A stretch of DNA of 64,000 bases from Bradyrhizobium stylosanthis (GTDB taxonomy: Bacteria > Pseudomonadota > Alphaproteobacteria > Rhizobiales > Xanthobacteraceae), in NCBI RefSeq assembly GCF_001641335.1, contig NZ_LVEM01000002.1, positions 239,755-303,754 on the forward strand, written 5' to 3'. Each line of letters opens with the position of its first letter. The stretch's first letter is position 1. The notes under the pieces are model-generated. The model did not search any database. It was not told the origin of the DNA and was given only the letters and a program-made list of their open reading frames with translations. Shown here piece by piece: positions 26,996-37,333 of this stretch. The translations under genes were made by a program, and so were the position numbers.

Positions 26996-27862
26996 TCAAT
27001 GCGTGACGCGCAGCTCGCGCTCGCGCTGGATCACTTCGGTGGCGAGGCGCAGATACGCTTCGCTGCCGACACATTTGAGATCGTAGACCAGCACCGGCTT
27101 GCCGTAGGACGGCGCCTCCGAGATGCGCACGTTGCGCGGGATCATGGTCTTGTAGACCTTCTCGCCCATGAACTGGCGGACGTCGGCGACGACCTGGTTC
27201 GAGAGGTTGTTGCGCGAGTCGAACATGGTCAGCACGATGCCGTGGATCGACAGGTTCGGGTTGAGCGTCGAGCGCACCTGCTCCACCGTCTGCAGCAATT
27301 GCGACAGACCTTCGAGCGCGAAGAACTCGCACTGCAGCGGCACCAGGATCGCGTCAGAGGCTGCCATCGCGTTGACCGTGAGCAGGTTGAGCGAGGGCGG
27401 GCAGTCGATCAGCACATAGGTGTAGTCGGCGTCCGGCGAGACGTTGTTGTTGAGTGCGCCGATTGCATCGCGCAGCTTGAACGCACGGCCGGGCGTGGTG
27501 CCGAGCTCGAGCTCGAGGCCGGAGAGATCCATGGTCGACGGCGCGATGTGCAGCCGCGGCACCGCGGTCGAGACCACCGCTTCACGCAGCGGCGCTTCGC
27601 CGATCAGCACGTCATAGGTCGAGCAGGAACGGTTGCGGCGATCGATGCCGAGACCCGTCGAGGCGTTGCCCTGCGGATCGAGATCGACGATCAGGACGCG
27701 CTCGCCGATCGCAGCGAGTGCCGTTCCGAGATTGATCGCTGTGGTTGTTTTTCCCACGCCGCCCTTCTGATTCGCCAGCGCCAGGATGCGCGGGTGGCCG
27801 TGCGGGACGTCGTTGGTCTCTTGGGCCGTCTGGTCTTGCTGCGGTTCGTCAATCGCGCTCAT
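26996..27862 (-). CDS. parA: Chromosome-partitioning ATPase ParA
   Basis: The 288-residue ATPase has the deviant Walker A motif KGGVGKTTT (residues 33-41, signature Lys33 and Lys38), switch I-like DLDPQGNASTGLG and Walker B YVLIDCPPSLNLL. It drives segregation of ParB-parS complexes on nucleoid DNA. The ATG at 27862 (GGGGAA six bases upstream) is preferred over an in-frame GTG at 27880. It lies 29 bases downstream of rsmG, so it probably belongs to the mnmG-rsmG-parA-parB operon. Confidence 0.96.
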   Translation of the reverse strand: MSAIDEPQQDQTAQETNDVPHGHPRILALANQKGGVGKTTTAINLGTALAAIGERVLIVDLDPQGNASTGLGIDRRNRSCSTYDVLIGEAPLREAVVSTAVPRLHIAPSTMDLSGLELELGTTPGRAFKLRDAIGALNNNVSPDADYTYVLIDCPPSLNLLTVNAMAASDAILVPLQCEFFALEGLSQLLQTVEQVRSTLNPNLSIHGIVLTMFDSRNNLSNQVVADVRQFMGEKVYKTMIPRNVRISEAPSYGKPVLVYDLKCVGSEAYLRLATEVIQRERELRVTH

Positions 27863-27891
27863 CGAAATTTCCCCACTCACCCCTGAACGCT

Positions 27892-28665
27892 TCAGCTGCG
27901 CCGTTCGGCGGCATTGAGCTCCACGATCCAGCCGTCCCCTGTACGGCTTTCATGGAGCTGCGGCTGAATATTCCAATATTTAGCGGCTTCGGTCAATTCA
28001 GCCTCTACATCTTGACCCTTGAGAAACAACGCCTTGGCGCCCTGGCGCATCAGCGGCTCCGCAAAGCCGATGAGGTGATGTAGCGGAGCCAGTGCGCGCG
28101 CGGTGACGCAATCGACGGGGCCGGTGATTCTATCCACATTATCCCCGATCTCAGCGAGATGTACGACTCCCGGAGATGTGGTGACGCGGATCGCCTCACG
28201 CAAAAACGCGGCCTTCTTGGCGATTCGCTCGACGAGGTGGACGCGCGCGCCGGGGACCTCGGCCATGACGCAGGCCAGCACGACGCCGGGAAAGCCGCCG
28301 CCGCTGCCGAGGTCGGCCCAGCGTTTTGCACCGGGCGCGAGAGCGACGAGCTGGAGCGAATCGGCGATGTGCCGGGTCCAGAGGGTGGGCAGGGTCGAGG
28401 GCGCGACAAGATTGGTCTTGGCCTGCCACTCCCGCAGCAGCGCGATGTAGCGATCGAGCCGGGCTTCGGTTTCACGTGAAACGGGAGCGAGCTTGAGCGC
28501 CGCGATCTTGTCGGCGGCGATGACTGCATCGAGCGACTGATCGTTGGCGCTGGCCTTGTCGATCTTCGGTTTGGCCGGGGCCGGATCGGATCGGCGAGCG
28601 GCTCCCTCACCTGCTCCGGCTTTTCGGGATAGCGGTCTGTCCCCGCCCGGTCCGCGCTGTTTCAC
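27892..28665 (-). CDS. rsmG: 16S rRNA (guanine527-N7)-methyltransferase RsmG
   Basis: The 257-residue Rossmann methyltransferase has the SAM-binding motif WADLGSGGGFPGVVLA and conserved ERIAKKAAFLREA and CVTARALAPL. It modifies G527 of 16S rRNA. About 40 extra N-terminal Lys/Pro/Ala-rich residues precede the core. The only start in that region is a GTG at 28665 inside a parS site. A second parS (28469-28482) encodes part of the protein (PVSRET). It follows mnmG after a nine-base gap. Confidence 0.92.
   Translation of the reverse strand: MKQRGPGGDRPLSRKAGAGEGAARRSDPAPAKPKIDKASANDQSLDAVIAADKIAALKLAPVSRETEARLDRYIALLREWQAKTNLVAPSTLPTLWTRHIADSLQLVALAPGAKRWADLGSGGGFPGVVLACVMAEVPGARVHLVERIAKKAAFLREAIRVTTSPGVVHLAEIGDNVDRITGPVDCVTARALAPLHHLIGFAEPLMRQGAKALFLKGQDVEAELTEAAKYWNIQPQLHESRTGDGWIVELNAAERRS
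28469..28482. promoter_or_regulatory. parS: parS site 1 (inside rsmG)
   Basis: The 14-base palindrome GTTTCACGTGAAAC is the core of the bacterial parS consensus TGTTTCACGTGAAACA. It lies within the rsmG coding region, flanked by G on each side. Confidence 0.9.
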
Positions 28666-28672
28666 GTGAAAC
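28659..28672. promoter_or_regulatory. parS: parS site 2 (at the rsmG start codon)
   Basis: GTTTCACGTGAAAC spans the mnmG-rsmG junction. The central GTG, read leftward, is the likely rsmG start codon. ParB bound here could hinder expression of the downstream genes. Confidence 0.92.
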
Positions 28673-28674
28673 GC

Positions 28675-30555
28675 CTATGCGATTGCTTTGGAAGTCTTCC
28701 GTGCCTCACGGCGGAGATAGGCCGCGAGGATGCCGAGCGCCGCCGGCGTCATGCCGTCGATCCGGCCGGCCTGGCCGACGGTGAACGGCCTCGCCTTCTC
28801 AAGCTTGGCGCGGACCTCGTTGGAGAGACCGGGGACCAGGCTGTAATCGACCTCTGAGAGCACCATGCCCTCGTCGCGACGGAAGGCTTCGACGTCGGCA
28901 CTCTGGCGCTCCAGATAGACATCGTACTTGGCGTCGATCTCGAGGTGGGTGGCGATGACGGGATCGATGGCGGACAGCTCCGGCCAGATCGCACGAACCT
29001 GGCTCCAGCCGATCTCAGGATAAGCCATCAGTTCGAACGCCGACCGGCGCTGGCCGTCCCGGTTCAGCGACAGCCCGTGCTTGATCGCTTCGTTCGGCGT
29101 GATGGTCAGCGACTTCGAGAGCGTACGAGCCGCGTTCAAGGCGTCCATCTTGATACGGTGGTGCCGGGTCCGGGCACTTCCGACGCAGCCCAGAGCGATG
29201 CCCTTCTCGGTCAGGCGCTGATCGGCATTGTCCGCCCGCAGCGTCAGCCGGTATTCGGCGCGCGAGGTGAACATCCGATAGGGCTCGCTGATCCCGCGGG
29301 TGACGAGGTCGTCGATCATCACGCCGAGATAGCCGTCCGCACGGTCGAACACCGTCAACGCGGCACCGCTGGCGGAAAGCGCGGCGTTCAAGCCGGCCAC
29401 GATGCCCTGCCCGGCGGCTTCCTCATATCCGGTGGTGCCGTTGATCTGCCCAGCCAGGAAGAGACCGCGCAGACGCTTGGTCTGCAGGGTCGGATCGAGC
29501 TCCCGGGGATCGATGTGGTCGTATTCGATGGCATAGCCCGGACGGACCATCTTCACCTGCTCGAGGCCGGGAATGCTGGCGAGGATCGCGAGCTGGACCT
29601 CCTCGGGCAGCGAGGTCGAGATGCCGTTGGGATAGACCGTGCTGTCGTCGAGCCCTTCCGGCTCCAGAAAGATCTGGTGGCCGTCGCGGTCGCCAAAGCG
29701 GACGATCTTGTCCTCAATCGAGGGGCAATAGCGGGGACCAGAGCTCTTGATCTGGCCGGAGTACATCGGAGAGCGATGGACGTTGGCCCGGATCACCTCA
29801 TGGGTCGCGGACGTGGTCCGGGTGATCCCGCACTGGATCTGCGGGATCGTGATCCGCTCGGTCATCACAGAGAACGGCTCCGGCGGCTCGTCTCCGGGCT
29901 GCATTTCAACCGCGGACCAGTCGATCGTGGTGCCGTCCAGACGCGGTGGAGTGCCGGTCTTGAGCCGTCCCAGGGTGAAGCCCGCACGCTCGAAGGAGGC
30001 CGACAGACCCATCGCGGGCGCCTCGCCGACCCGCCCGGCCGGCCAATTCTTCTCACCGAGATGGATCAGACCACGGAGAAAGGTGCCGGTGGTGACGACA
30101 ACAGCCCCTGCACGGAGCTCCCGGCCATCGGCCAGGCGCAGTCCGGTCGCCCGGCCATCGGTCACGATCAGTTCGTCGGCCTCACCCTCGATGACCGAAA
30201 GACCCTCGGTCTCCCGGATCGCGGCCTGCATCGCGGCCGCATAGAGCTTCCGGTCCGCCTGGGCTCGGGGACCACGGACAGCGGGACCTTTGCGACGATT
30301 GAGGACGCGGAACTGGATGCCGCCGGCATCGCCGACCCGGCCCATCAGACCATCGAGAGCGTCCACTTCGCGGACCAGATGACCCTTGCCGAGACCACCG
30401 ATCGCGGGATTGCAGGACATCGCGCCGACGGTCGAGAAACGGTGCGTCACCAGAGCCGTCGCCGCGCCCATCCGGGCAGACGCAGCCGCGGCTTCACAGC
30501 CGGCGTGGCCGCCGCCAATCACGATGACGTCGAAACTCTCTCGCTCTGTTCGCAT
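28675..30555 (-). CDS. mnmG: tRNA uridine 5-carboxymethylaminomethyl-modification enzyme MnmG
   Basis: The 626-residue FAD enzyme works with MnmE on the wobble uridine (U34) of certain tRNAs. The N-terminal dinucleotide fold is [20 protein letters not shown]. Conserved blocks [36 protein letters not shown] and [12 protein letters not shown] follow, and the helical C-terminal domain contacts MnmE. It heads the leftward mnmG-rsmG-parA-parB series, with parS sites on both sides. Confidence 0.97.
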   Translation of the reverse strand: MRTERESFDVIVIGGGHAGCEAAAASARMGAATALVTHRFSTVGAMSCNPAIGGLGKGHLVREVDALDGLMGRVGDAGGIQFRVLNRRKGPAVRGPRAQADRKLYAAAMQAAIRETEGLSVIEGEADELIVTDGRATGLRLADGRELRAGAVVVTTGTFLRGLIHLGEKNWPAGRVGEAPAMGLSASFERAGFTLGRLKTGTPPRLDGTTIDWSAVEMQPGDEPPEPFSVMTERITIPQIQCGITRTTSATHEVIRANVHRSPMYSGQIKSSGPRYCPSIEDKIVRFGDRDGHQIFLEPEGLDDSTVYPNGISTSLPEEVQLAILASIPGLEQVKMVRPGYAIEYDHIDPRELDPTLQTKRLRGLFLAGQINGTTGYEEAAGQGIVAGLNAALSASGAALTVFDRADGYLGVMIDDLVTRGISEPYRMFTSRAEYRLTLRADNADQRLTEKGIALGCVGSARTRHHRIKMDALNAARTLSKSLTITPNEAIKHGLSLNRDGQRRSAFELMAYPEIGWSQVRAIWPELSAIDPVIATHLEIDAKYDVYLERQSADVEAFRRDEGMVLSEVDYSLVPGLSNEVRAKLEKARPFTVGQAGRIDGMTPAALGILAAYLRREARKTSKAIA

Positions 30556-30612
30556 GCGCGGACTTCTATCCCAGAGGCGGGAAAGCCGGAAGTGGAAACT
30601 GGGGAGGCGGGT

Positions 30613-30626
30613 GTTTCACGTGAAAC
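30613..30626. promoter_or_regulatory. parS: parS site 3 (mnmG upstream)
   Basis: GTTTCACGTGAAAC, preceded by T; 58 bases upstream of the mnmG start, so ParB could influence that promoter. Confidence 0.92.
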
Positions 30627-30699
30627 GGAATGGAGGAGGCCGGGGGCAGTTTTGCGAAAACAACCCCATGCACAGTAGACCGAGTGTTGAACGGGCTGC

Positions 30700-30715
30700 T
30701 GTTTCACGTGAAACA
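30700..30715. promoter_or_regulatory. parS: parS site 4 (full 16-base consensus)
   Basis: The perfect palindrome TGTTTCACGTGAAACA in the mnmG-mnmE gap. Confidence 0.95.
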
Positions 30716-30767
30716 GACTCCGCCGGCGGAAGAGCTATCAGCAGAAGCGAGAAGGCCCGCCGCGACC

Positions 30768-30851
30768 GTCATTGCGAGCGTAGCGAAGCAATCCAGAATC
30801 CCCCCGTGAGGCAGTCTGGATTGCTTCGTCGCAAGGGCTCCTCGCAATGAC
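30768..30851. repeat. Dispersed palindromic repeat, GTCATTGCGAG type (family C, copy 2)
   Basis: Arms GTCATTGCGAG and CTCGCAATGAC with inner GAAGCAATCCAGA/TCTGGATTGCTTC. It sits among the parS sites in the 577-base mnmG-mnmE gap, which otherwise holds parS 3-6 and the family E element and no gene. Confidence 0.85.
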
Positions 30852-30946
30852 GGGATTAAGCGCCCGAGCCCGTCAGTGCTTACCCGGTTGCCGCCCTGGG
30901 CCGGGCAGCGGTGGAACCTCGAAGGCCAGGATCGATCGGGCAGTAG

Positions 30947-30962
30947 TGTTTCACGTGAAACA
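30947..30962. promoter_or_regulatory. parS: parS site 5 (full 16-base consensus)
   Basis: The perfect palindrome TGTTTCACGTGAAACA, directly followed by a family E repeat. Confidence 0.95.
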
Positions 30963-30967
30963 AGAAT

Positions 30968-31053
30968 GTAGCCCGGATGGAGCGAAGCTTAATCCGGGGA
31001 CCCTATAGGTCCGGCGCGAGCGACCCTGGATCACGCTTCGCTTCGTCCGGGCA
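30968..31053. repeat. Dispersed GTAGCCCGGAT-type repeat (family E, long form)
   Basis: The left part starts GTAGCCCGGATGGAGCGAAGC and the right part ends CGCTTCGCTTCGTCCGGGCAC, giving an imperfect inverted repeat between parS sites 5 and 6. Confidence 0.65.
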
Positions 31054-31073
31054 CGACATGGGTAACCGCCGGA

Positions 31074-31089
31074 TGTTTAACGTGAAACA
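31074..31089. promoter_or_regulatory. parS: parS-like site 6 (one mismatch)
   Basis: TGTTTAACGTGAAACA differs from the full consensus at one base in the left arm. It lies about 45 bases beyond the mnmE stop and is probably a weaker ParB site. Confidence 0.65.
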
Positions 31090-31132
31090 CAAGAAATGGA
31101 ACAAGCGCTAGTTCTATATTGAAGAACTAGCC

Positions 31133-32488
31133 CTACTTTCCGATGCAGAATTTCTGAAAGATGGCCCCAAGGACGTCCTCGACGTCCACCCGGCCGAGCA
31201 GTCGGCCCAGGGCGTAGGCCGCGGCACGCAGCTCTTCGGCGGCGAGCTCTTCGCCCTCTTCTACAAGGTCCAGACTCCGGCGCAAGCTGTCGGACGCCCG
31301 GACCAACAGATCCCGTTGACGGACCCGGGTGATCACCCCGCCCTCGCTCGCTCCAAAAAAATCGGCCGCGAATGTCACGAGCGCTTCGACCAGCTCCGGG
31401 ATCCCGTCACCCTGGCTCGCCGAGATTCCAAACTCGCCGCGAGGCTCACCCGGCCCGGCCCCGCCGAGATCGATCTTGTTCCGGACGATCCAGATCGACC
31501 CGTCCGACCGATCGCCGCCTCCGGTTTTCCGAAGCGACCGGATTGCCTCCGGATCGACCGACCGGCCGCCCTCGACCAGCCACAGGACCAGGTCCGCATC
31601 TTCGGCGCGCGCCCTGGCCCGACGCACACCCTCCTGCTCGACCGGATCGTCGGTCTCGCGAATGCCGGCGGTGTCGATGACGGTGACGGGATAGCCGTCG
31701 AGGTCGAGCTGCACCTCGATCACGTCGCGCGTGGTGCCGGCATGCGGCGAGACGATCGCGACCTCGCGGCGCGCGAGCTGGTTCATCAGCGTCGATTTGC
31801 CGACGTTCGGCTTGCCGGCGATCGCGACCACGAGGCCGTCGCGCAGGCGTTCAGAATGTCCCTGTGCCGCAAGGACTTTTGTGATTTCGTCGTGCAGCGC
31901 TCTGATCGCCTTGATCGCCGGCGCCCGCAATTCGGCGGGCACGTCGCCTTCATCGGAAAAATCGATGCCGGCCTCGATCAGCGCCGACGCTTCGATGATG
32001 CGTTCGCGCCAGTCGCGGGCGCGGTCGCCGAGCAGGCCCTGCAACTGGCGCAGCGCCTGGCGGCGCTGGCGGTCGGTGTCGGCGTGGATGAGATCGTCGA
32101 GGCCCTCGGCTTCGGTGAGATCGAGCTTGCCGTTCTCGAAGCTGCGCCGCGTGAACTCGCCGGGCTCGGCCGCGCGTATATTCGGAATTAGCGAAATAGC
32201 CGCGAAGAGTGCCGCCAGCACCGCGCGGCCGCCATGGACGTGAAATTCGGCGACGTCCTCGCCGGTCGCGCTGCCCGGCCCCGGAAACCAGAGCACGACG
32301 GCATCGTCGATCGGCTGACCCGCGCCGTCATGCAGCAGCCGGCGGCTCGCCTGCCTCGGCGCCGGCAGCTTTCCCGCGAGGGTCGTCAGCACCAGGCCCG
32401 CTTGCGAACCCGAAACGCGTACGACGGCGATCGCACTCGGCGCTCGGCCGGACGACAGCGCAAAGATGGTCTGGTCTCGCGGATGCAT
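31133..32488 (-). CDS. mnmE: tRNA modification GTPase MnmE
   Basis: The 451-residue partner of MnmG begins [23 protein letters not shown] (formyl-tetrahydrofolate-binding N-domain). The inserted G domain has G1 [10 protein letters not shown], the G3 region DTAGIRET and G4 RNKIDL. The essential C-terminal Cys is kept in FCIGK. It uses GTP hydrolysis and methylene-THF to modify U34 of tRNAs. It is separated from mnmG by the 577-base parS-rich gap. Confidence 0.96.
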   Translation of the reverse strand: MHPRDQTIFALSSGRAPSAIAVVRVSGSQAGLVLTTLAGKLPAPRQASRRLLHDGAGQPIDDAVVLWFPGPGSATGEDVAEFHVHGGRAVLAALFAAISLIPNIRAAEPGEFTRRSFENGKLDLTEAEGLDDLIHADTDRQRRQALRQLQGLLGDRARDWRERIIEASALIEAGIDFSDEGDVPAELRAPAIKAIRALHDEITKVLAAQGHSERLRDGLVVAIAGKPNVGKSTLMNQLARREVAIVSPHAGTTRDVIEVQLDLDGYPVTVIDTAGIRETDDPVEQEGVRRARARAEDADLVLWLVEGGRSVDPEAIRSLRKTGGGDRSDGSIWIVRNKIDLGGAGPGEPRGEFGISASQGDGIPELVEALVTFAADFFGASEGGVITRVRQRDLLVRASDSLRRSLDLVEEGEELAAEELRAAAYALGRLLGRVDVEDVLGAIFQKFCIGK

Positions 32489-32805
32489 GGCCTATTTGTC
32501 CGGCTGGCAGGGAAAACGCAAATGCGGCTTTCCGAATGGCCTCAGGCGCCCGTTTTGCTGCGGTTCCGGGCGCAGCAAAATCTATATTGCGATGCAATAA
32601 ATCACGCAGCATATTGCTGCAAAACCCGCTCCTGCCCCATAACAAACGTCAGCTAAAGTCAAGTATTACATAAATATATCAACATCTTCCGAGGGGGATT
32701 GAGCTTACGTACAGGATGCTCTCCATGCTGCACATTCCCCGCAGCAAAGCCGCACAAACAAAAAGGGCGCCCGACGGCGCCCCTTAAATTCATATTGCAC
32801 TGCAC
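32489..32805. other. Intergenic region between mnmE and rho
   Basis: The 317 bases contain the rho terminator (32761-32785) and a markedly AT-rich stretch around 32575-32690 (many ATA/TTA steps), which probably holds the mnmE promoter. I see no gene or RNA that I can name. Confidence 0.5.
32761..32785 (-). terminator. Rho-independent terminator of rho
   Basis: On the minus strand GGGGCGCC-GTC-GGCGCCC followed by TTTT, starting about 20 bases beyond the rho stop codon. Confidence 0.85.
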
Positions 32806-34071
<1,266 letters not shown>

Positions 34072-34321
34072 TGGGGTGGTCCTGTGGGGTACCGAGAGAG
34101 GGGGGTGTGAGGAGGCTCTGAAATGCGGACGTGAGAAGATAAGGTCCGCAGGTCTGGCAAGGTTAAGTGCCGGTGGGGGCTTCAAACCTGATGCGGTGTC
34201 CGGCCTTCAAAGAAGCTCAGACACAACCACATCCGCCTGCGTTGGGTGGGATATCGATAATATAGAAAATCGCTTCCCCCTCCGCAAGCCGAAGCGCTGA
34301 GCTAATCGTCGCGCGGCCTGC

Positions 34322-34756
34322 CTAGAACGGCTTCACGATCACCATGATGACGATGAGAATCATCAGGACGGTCGGCACCTCGTTGATAATCCGATAGAAT
34401 TTCTGGCTCCGCGGACGCCGGTCGGCGGCGAAATCCTTCAGCCAGCGGGAAAAAAAGCCGTGGACCGCAGACAGCGCCAGGACCAGTGCCAGTTTTACGT
34501 GCAGCCAGCCAAACGTGAACCAATGGCCTGACCAGGCGAGAAACAGCCCGGCGAGCCAGGTCACGATCATCGCCGGATTGATGATCGCCTTGAGCAGCCG
34601 GCGCTCCATCACCTTGAACGTCTCGGACTGCTTCGAGCCGATCTCGGCTTCGCAGTGATAGACGAACAGCCTGGGCAGATAGAGCATGCCGGCCATCCAG
34701 GAGATGACGGCGATCACATGCAGCGCCTTGATCCAGAGGTAGACGTCTTCGAACAT
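34322..34756 (-). CDS. hemJ: Protoporphyrinogen oxidase HemJ
   Basis: The 144-residue protein has four membrane segments and the HemJ/UPF0093 opening YLWIKALHVIAVISWMAGMLYLPRLFVYH, which includes the conserved His. Later blocks are RRLLKAIINPAMIVTWLAGL, WLHVKLALVLALSAVHG and the C-terminal RIINEVPTVLMILIVIMVIVKPF. It oxidises protoporphyrinogen IX to protoporphyrin IX in heme synthesis. It is the last leftward gene before the putative origin. The hemE gene often found next to alphaproteobacterial origins is not in this window. Confidence 0.92.
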   Translation of the reverse strand: MFEDVYLWIKALHVIAVISWMAGMLYLPRLFVYHCEAEIGSKQSETFKVMERRLLKAIINPAMIVTWLAGLFLAWSGHWFTFGWLHVKLALVLALSAVHGFFSRWLKDFAADRRPRSQKFYRIINEVPTVLMILIVIMVIVKPF

Positions 34757-35213
34757 TTTCGCGGCCCGGCTTGCTGCCCAGCGAAAGGAACTGGGGATAG
34801 TAAGAACTCGTTAAGGTCTCACACTGCACACATATCCGTCCGTAGCGCCTTCCTCAAATCTAGAATCTTAGATTCTTAAGGTTTGAGTCTGAGTGACCGT
34901 GGATTGGACTCACGCAATTCCGTCCGCGAGTTCGCGCGCGCTTGTTCACATCCGTCAACATGTCCCGAGCCGGTCCGGTCCGTTCCGATATGTCGTCTGG
35001 ACTCAACGGCTTGCGTGCGCCTGTCTTCAGCTTGTCAAAGGGGTTATCCGGACAATCCCGCTTCCCGCCCGGAGAGGCGCCGGACTTGTTCTGAGGGGCA
35101 GCGGTGTGAAGAAAATTGGCACTTGTCCCGTCCCTGGTGTCGCACATCCCTTTCCGAGGGGTTAAGCTCCACAGAAATCCACAAACTGCCCCGCCCTCAT
35201 CCCAAGAGTTTTT
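34757..35213. other. oriC: Putative chromosomal replication origin (oriC)
   Basis: This 457-base gap separates a leftward gene block (hemJ, rho, mnmE, mnmG, parA, parB) from a rightward one (PPSR, maf, coaE, dnaQ). Four GANTC (CcrM-type) sites fall in 49 bases (34863, 34871, 34885, 34907) and another at 35000. DnaA-box-like sequences are TTGTTCACA at 34942 (one mismatch to TTATNCACA) and 7/9 matches at 34794 (minus strand), 35044 and 35175. The location beside the PPSR gene matches the known alphaproteobacterial origin position. Initiation is inferred. Confidence 0.75.
34863..34911. promoter_or_regulatory. Cluster of four GANTC methylation sites
   Basis: GAATC, GATTC, GAGTC and GACTC occur within 49 bases at the left of the putative oriC. 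GANTC is the target of the cell-cycle methyltransferase CcrM, so this stretch would change methylation state on replication. Confidence 0.7.
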
Positions 35214-36053
35214 GTGCCGACCTCGAACAATTATTTCCATCTGCACCTGGTCTCCGACTCCACCGGTGAGACGCTGATCACCGTCGCGCGGGCCGTTGCC
35301 GCGCAATACGCCAACGTGACGCCGGTCGAGCATGTCTATCCGCTGGTGCGGAGCCAGAAGCAGCTCGACCGCGTGCTCGACGAGATCGAGGAAGCGCCCG
35401 GAATCGTGCTGTTCACGCTGCTCGAGAAGGATCTGGTCGCCAGGCTCGAGGACAAGTGCAAGCAGATCAATGTTCCGAGCCTGTCGATCATCGGGCCGGT
35501 GATGCAGCTGTTCGAAGCCTATCTGGGCGCAGCGACCACCGGCCGCGTCGGCGCCCAGCACGTGCTCAACGCGGAATATTTCAAGCGCATCGACGCCTTG
35601 AACTACACGATGATCCATGACGACGGTCAGCATGTCGAAGGTCTCGACGAGGCCGACGTGGTCCTGGTCGGGGTGTCCCGCACCTCGAAGACGCCGACGT
35701 CGATCTATCTCGCCAATCGCGGCATCCGCACCGCCAACGTGCCGCTGGTGCCCGGCATTCCCGTGCCGGCGCAGCTGGAGACGCTGACGCGGCCGCTGGT
35801 GGTGAGCCTGCATGCGACGCCGGAACGCCTGATCCAGATCCGCCAGAACCGCCTGCTCTCGATGGGCGCCGAATCCGGCAGCGACACCTATACCGACAAG
35901 CAATCGGTGACCGAGGAGGTCGCGTTCGCGCGCAAGCTCAGCGCCAAGCACGACTGGCCGCTGCTCGACGTCACGCGGCGCTCGATCGAGGAAACCGCAG
36001 CGGCGATCATGAAGCTCTATAGCGACCGTCAGCGCAACCGGCCGTTGGACTAG
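35214..36053 (+). CDS. Pyruvate,phosphate/water dikinase regulatory kinase-phosphorylase (PPSR, DUF299)
   Basis: The 279-residue bifunctional serine/threonine kinase and pyrophosphorylase switches PPDK or PEP synthase off and on. It starts at GTG with AAGAG upstream. Family blocks are [29 protein letters not shown], the P-loop-like [18 protein letters not shown] and the C-terminal [14 protein letters not shown]. It is the first rightward gene from the putative origin, the expected location in alphaproteobacteria, and is followed by maf after eight bases. Confidence 0.95.
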   Translation: MPTSNNYFHLHLVSDSTGETLITVARAVAAQYANVTPVEHVYPLVRSQKQLDRVLDEIEEAPGIVLFTLLEKDLVARLEDKCKQINVPSLSIIGPVMQLFEAYLGAATTGRVGAQHVLNAEYFKRIDALNYTMIHDDGQHVEGLDEADVVLVGVSRTSKTPTSIYLANRGIRTANVPLVPGIPVPAQLETLTRPLVVSLHATPERLIQIRQNRLLSMGAESGSDTYTDKQSVTEEVAFARKLSAKHDWPLLDVTRRSIEETAAAIMKLYSDRQRNRPLD

Positions 36054-36061
36054 AAGCTGCG

Positions 36062-36670
36062 ATGGGTTTGTGGCGCGGCAAAACTCCGCTGATCCTGGCC
36101 TCGCAGAGCAGCGCGCGCAAAATGCTGCTCGCCAATGCGGGACTGGAATTCGAAGCCGTCACCGCCGATATCGACGAGCGCGGCATTCAGGCCGCGTCAA
36201 AACTGTCGGACCCGCGCGAGATCGGCCTGCTGCTGGCGCGCGAAAAGGCCAAGGCAGTCTCGGCCCTTCATCCTGGAAGTTATGTGATCGGCGCCGACCA
36301 GACGCTGGCGCTCGGGACCCGTCTCTTCAACAAGCCGTCCGGCCGTGCGCAGGCGCTGGCGCAACTGCGCGATCTCGCCGGCAACAGCCACGAGCTGAAT
36401 TCCGCGGTCGCCGTGGCGAAGGACGGCAAGATCGTCTTCGAGGATGTGTCGGTGGCGCGCATGACCATGCGGCGGATGAGCGAGGCCGAGCTGTCGGCCT
36501 ATCTCGACGCCGCCGGCGACGCCGTGACCAAAAGCGTCGGCGCCTATCAGCTCGAGGGCTTCGGCATCCATCTGTTCGAGCGCATCGAGGGCGACCATTT
36601 CACCATTCTCGGCCTGCCGCTGCTGCCGCTGCTTGCGTTCCTGCGCAGCGAACAGCTAATTGCGGTGTAG
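36062..36670 (+). CDS. maf: Maf-family nucleotide pyrophosphatase
   Basis: The 202-residue house-cleaning NTP pyrophosphatase hydrolyses non-canonical nucleotides. It shows the N-terminal [33 protein letters not shown] (catalytic Asp region) and the C-terminal [29 protein letters not shown]. The exact substrate class (dTTP/UTP-type or m7GTP-type) is not decided here. It is co-transcribed with PPSR and coaE. Confidence 0.92.
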   Translation: MGLWRGKTPLILASQSSARKMLLANAGLEFEAVTADIDERGIQAASKLSDPREIGLLLAREKAKAVSALHPGSYVIGADQTLALGTRLFNKPSGRAQALAQLRDLAGNSHELNSAVAVAKDGKIVFEDVSVARMTMRRMSEAELSAYLDAAGDAVTKSVGAYQLEGFGIHLFERIEGDHFTILGLPLLPLLAFLRSEQLIAV

Positions 36671-36693
36671 ATGCGAGAGAAGGCTGTGGCTTG

Positions 36694-37293
36694 ATGCGGA
36701 TCCTCGGACTGACCGGCTCGATCGGAATGGGCAAATCCACCACCGCGAAATTGTTCGCGGAGGCCGGCGTGCCCGTCTACGACGCCGACGCCGCCGTCCA
36801 TCAGCTCTACGAGGGCGAAGCGGCGCCGGCGATTGAGGCGGCCTTCCCCGGTACCACCGAGAACGGCAAGGTCGATCGTCCCAAGCTGTCGGCGCGCGTG
36901 GTGCACGATCCCGCCGCGATCAAGCAGCTCGAGCAGATCGTGCATCCGATGCTCGGTGCCTCCCGGCAGAAATTTTTTGCCGATGCGGAAGCCGCCAAGG
37001 CGCCGGTCGTGGTCCTGGATATTCCGCTGCTGTTCGAGACCGGCGGTGAGAAGCGGGTCGATGCGGTCGTTGTCGTCTCGACCTCGCCGGAACTTCAGCG
37101 CGAGCGCGTACTGGTGCGCGGCACGATGGACGAGGCCAAGCTCGATGCCATCATCGCCAAGCAGACGCCCGATGCCGAGAAGCGCAAGCGGGCCGATTTC
37201 GTGGTGGATACCTCACACGGACTTGAGCCGGTGCGCGCCCAAATCAAGGACATCCTGGCCGAGGTCGTTAAGATGCCGCAGCGGCGAGCCTGA
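36694..37293 (+). CDS. coaE: Dephospho-CoA kinase
   Basis: The 199-residue P-loop kinase phosphorylates dephospho-CoA, the last step of coenzyme A synthesis. The start at 36694 puts the P-loop [17 protein letters not shown] at the N-terminus. The conserved [29 protein letters not shown] and QRVLVRG-like region follow. The frame is open far upstream through maf, but that part is a shadow. The gene lies in the PPSR-maf-coaE-dnaQ block. coaA, an earlier step of the same pathway, is at 50180. Confidence 0.95.
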   Translation: MRILGLTGSIGMGKSTTAKLFAEAGVPVYDADAAVHQLYEGEAAPAIEAAFPGTTENGKVDRPKLSARVVHDPAAIKQLEQIVHPMLGASRQKFFADAEAAKAPVVVLDIPLLFETGGEKRVDAVVVVSTSPELQRERVLVRGTMDEAKLDAIIAKQTPDAEKRKRADFVVDTSHGLEPVRAQIKDILAEVVKMPQRRA

Positions 37294-37333
37294 TTCGCCG
37301 TCTCACACGAGACTCTCATTTCTCCCCGGGATC

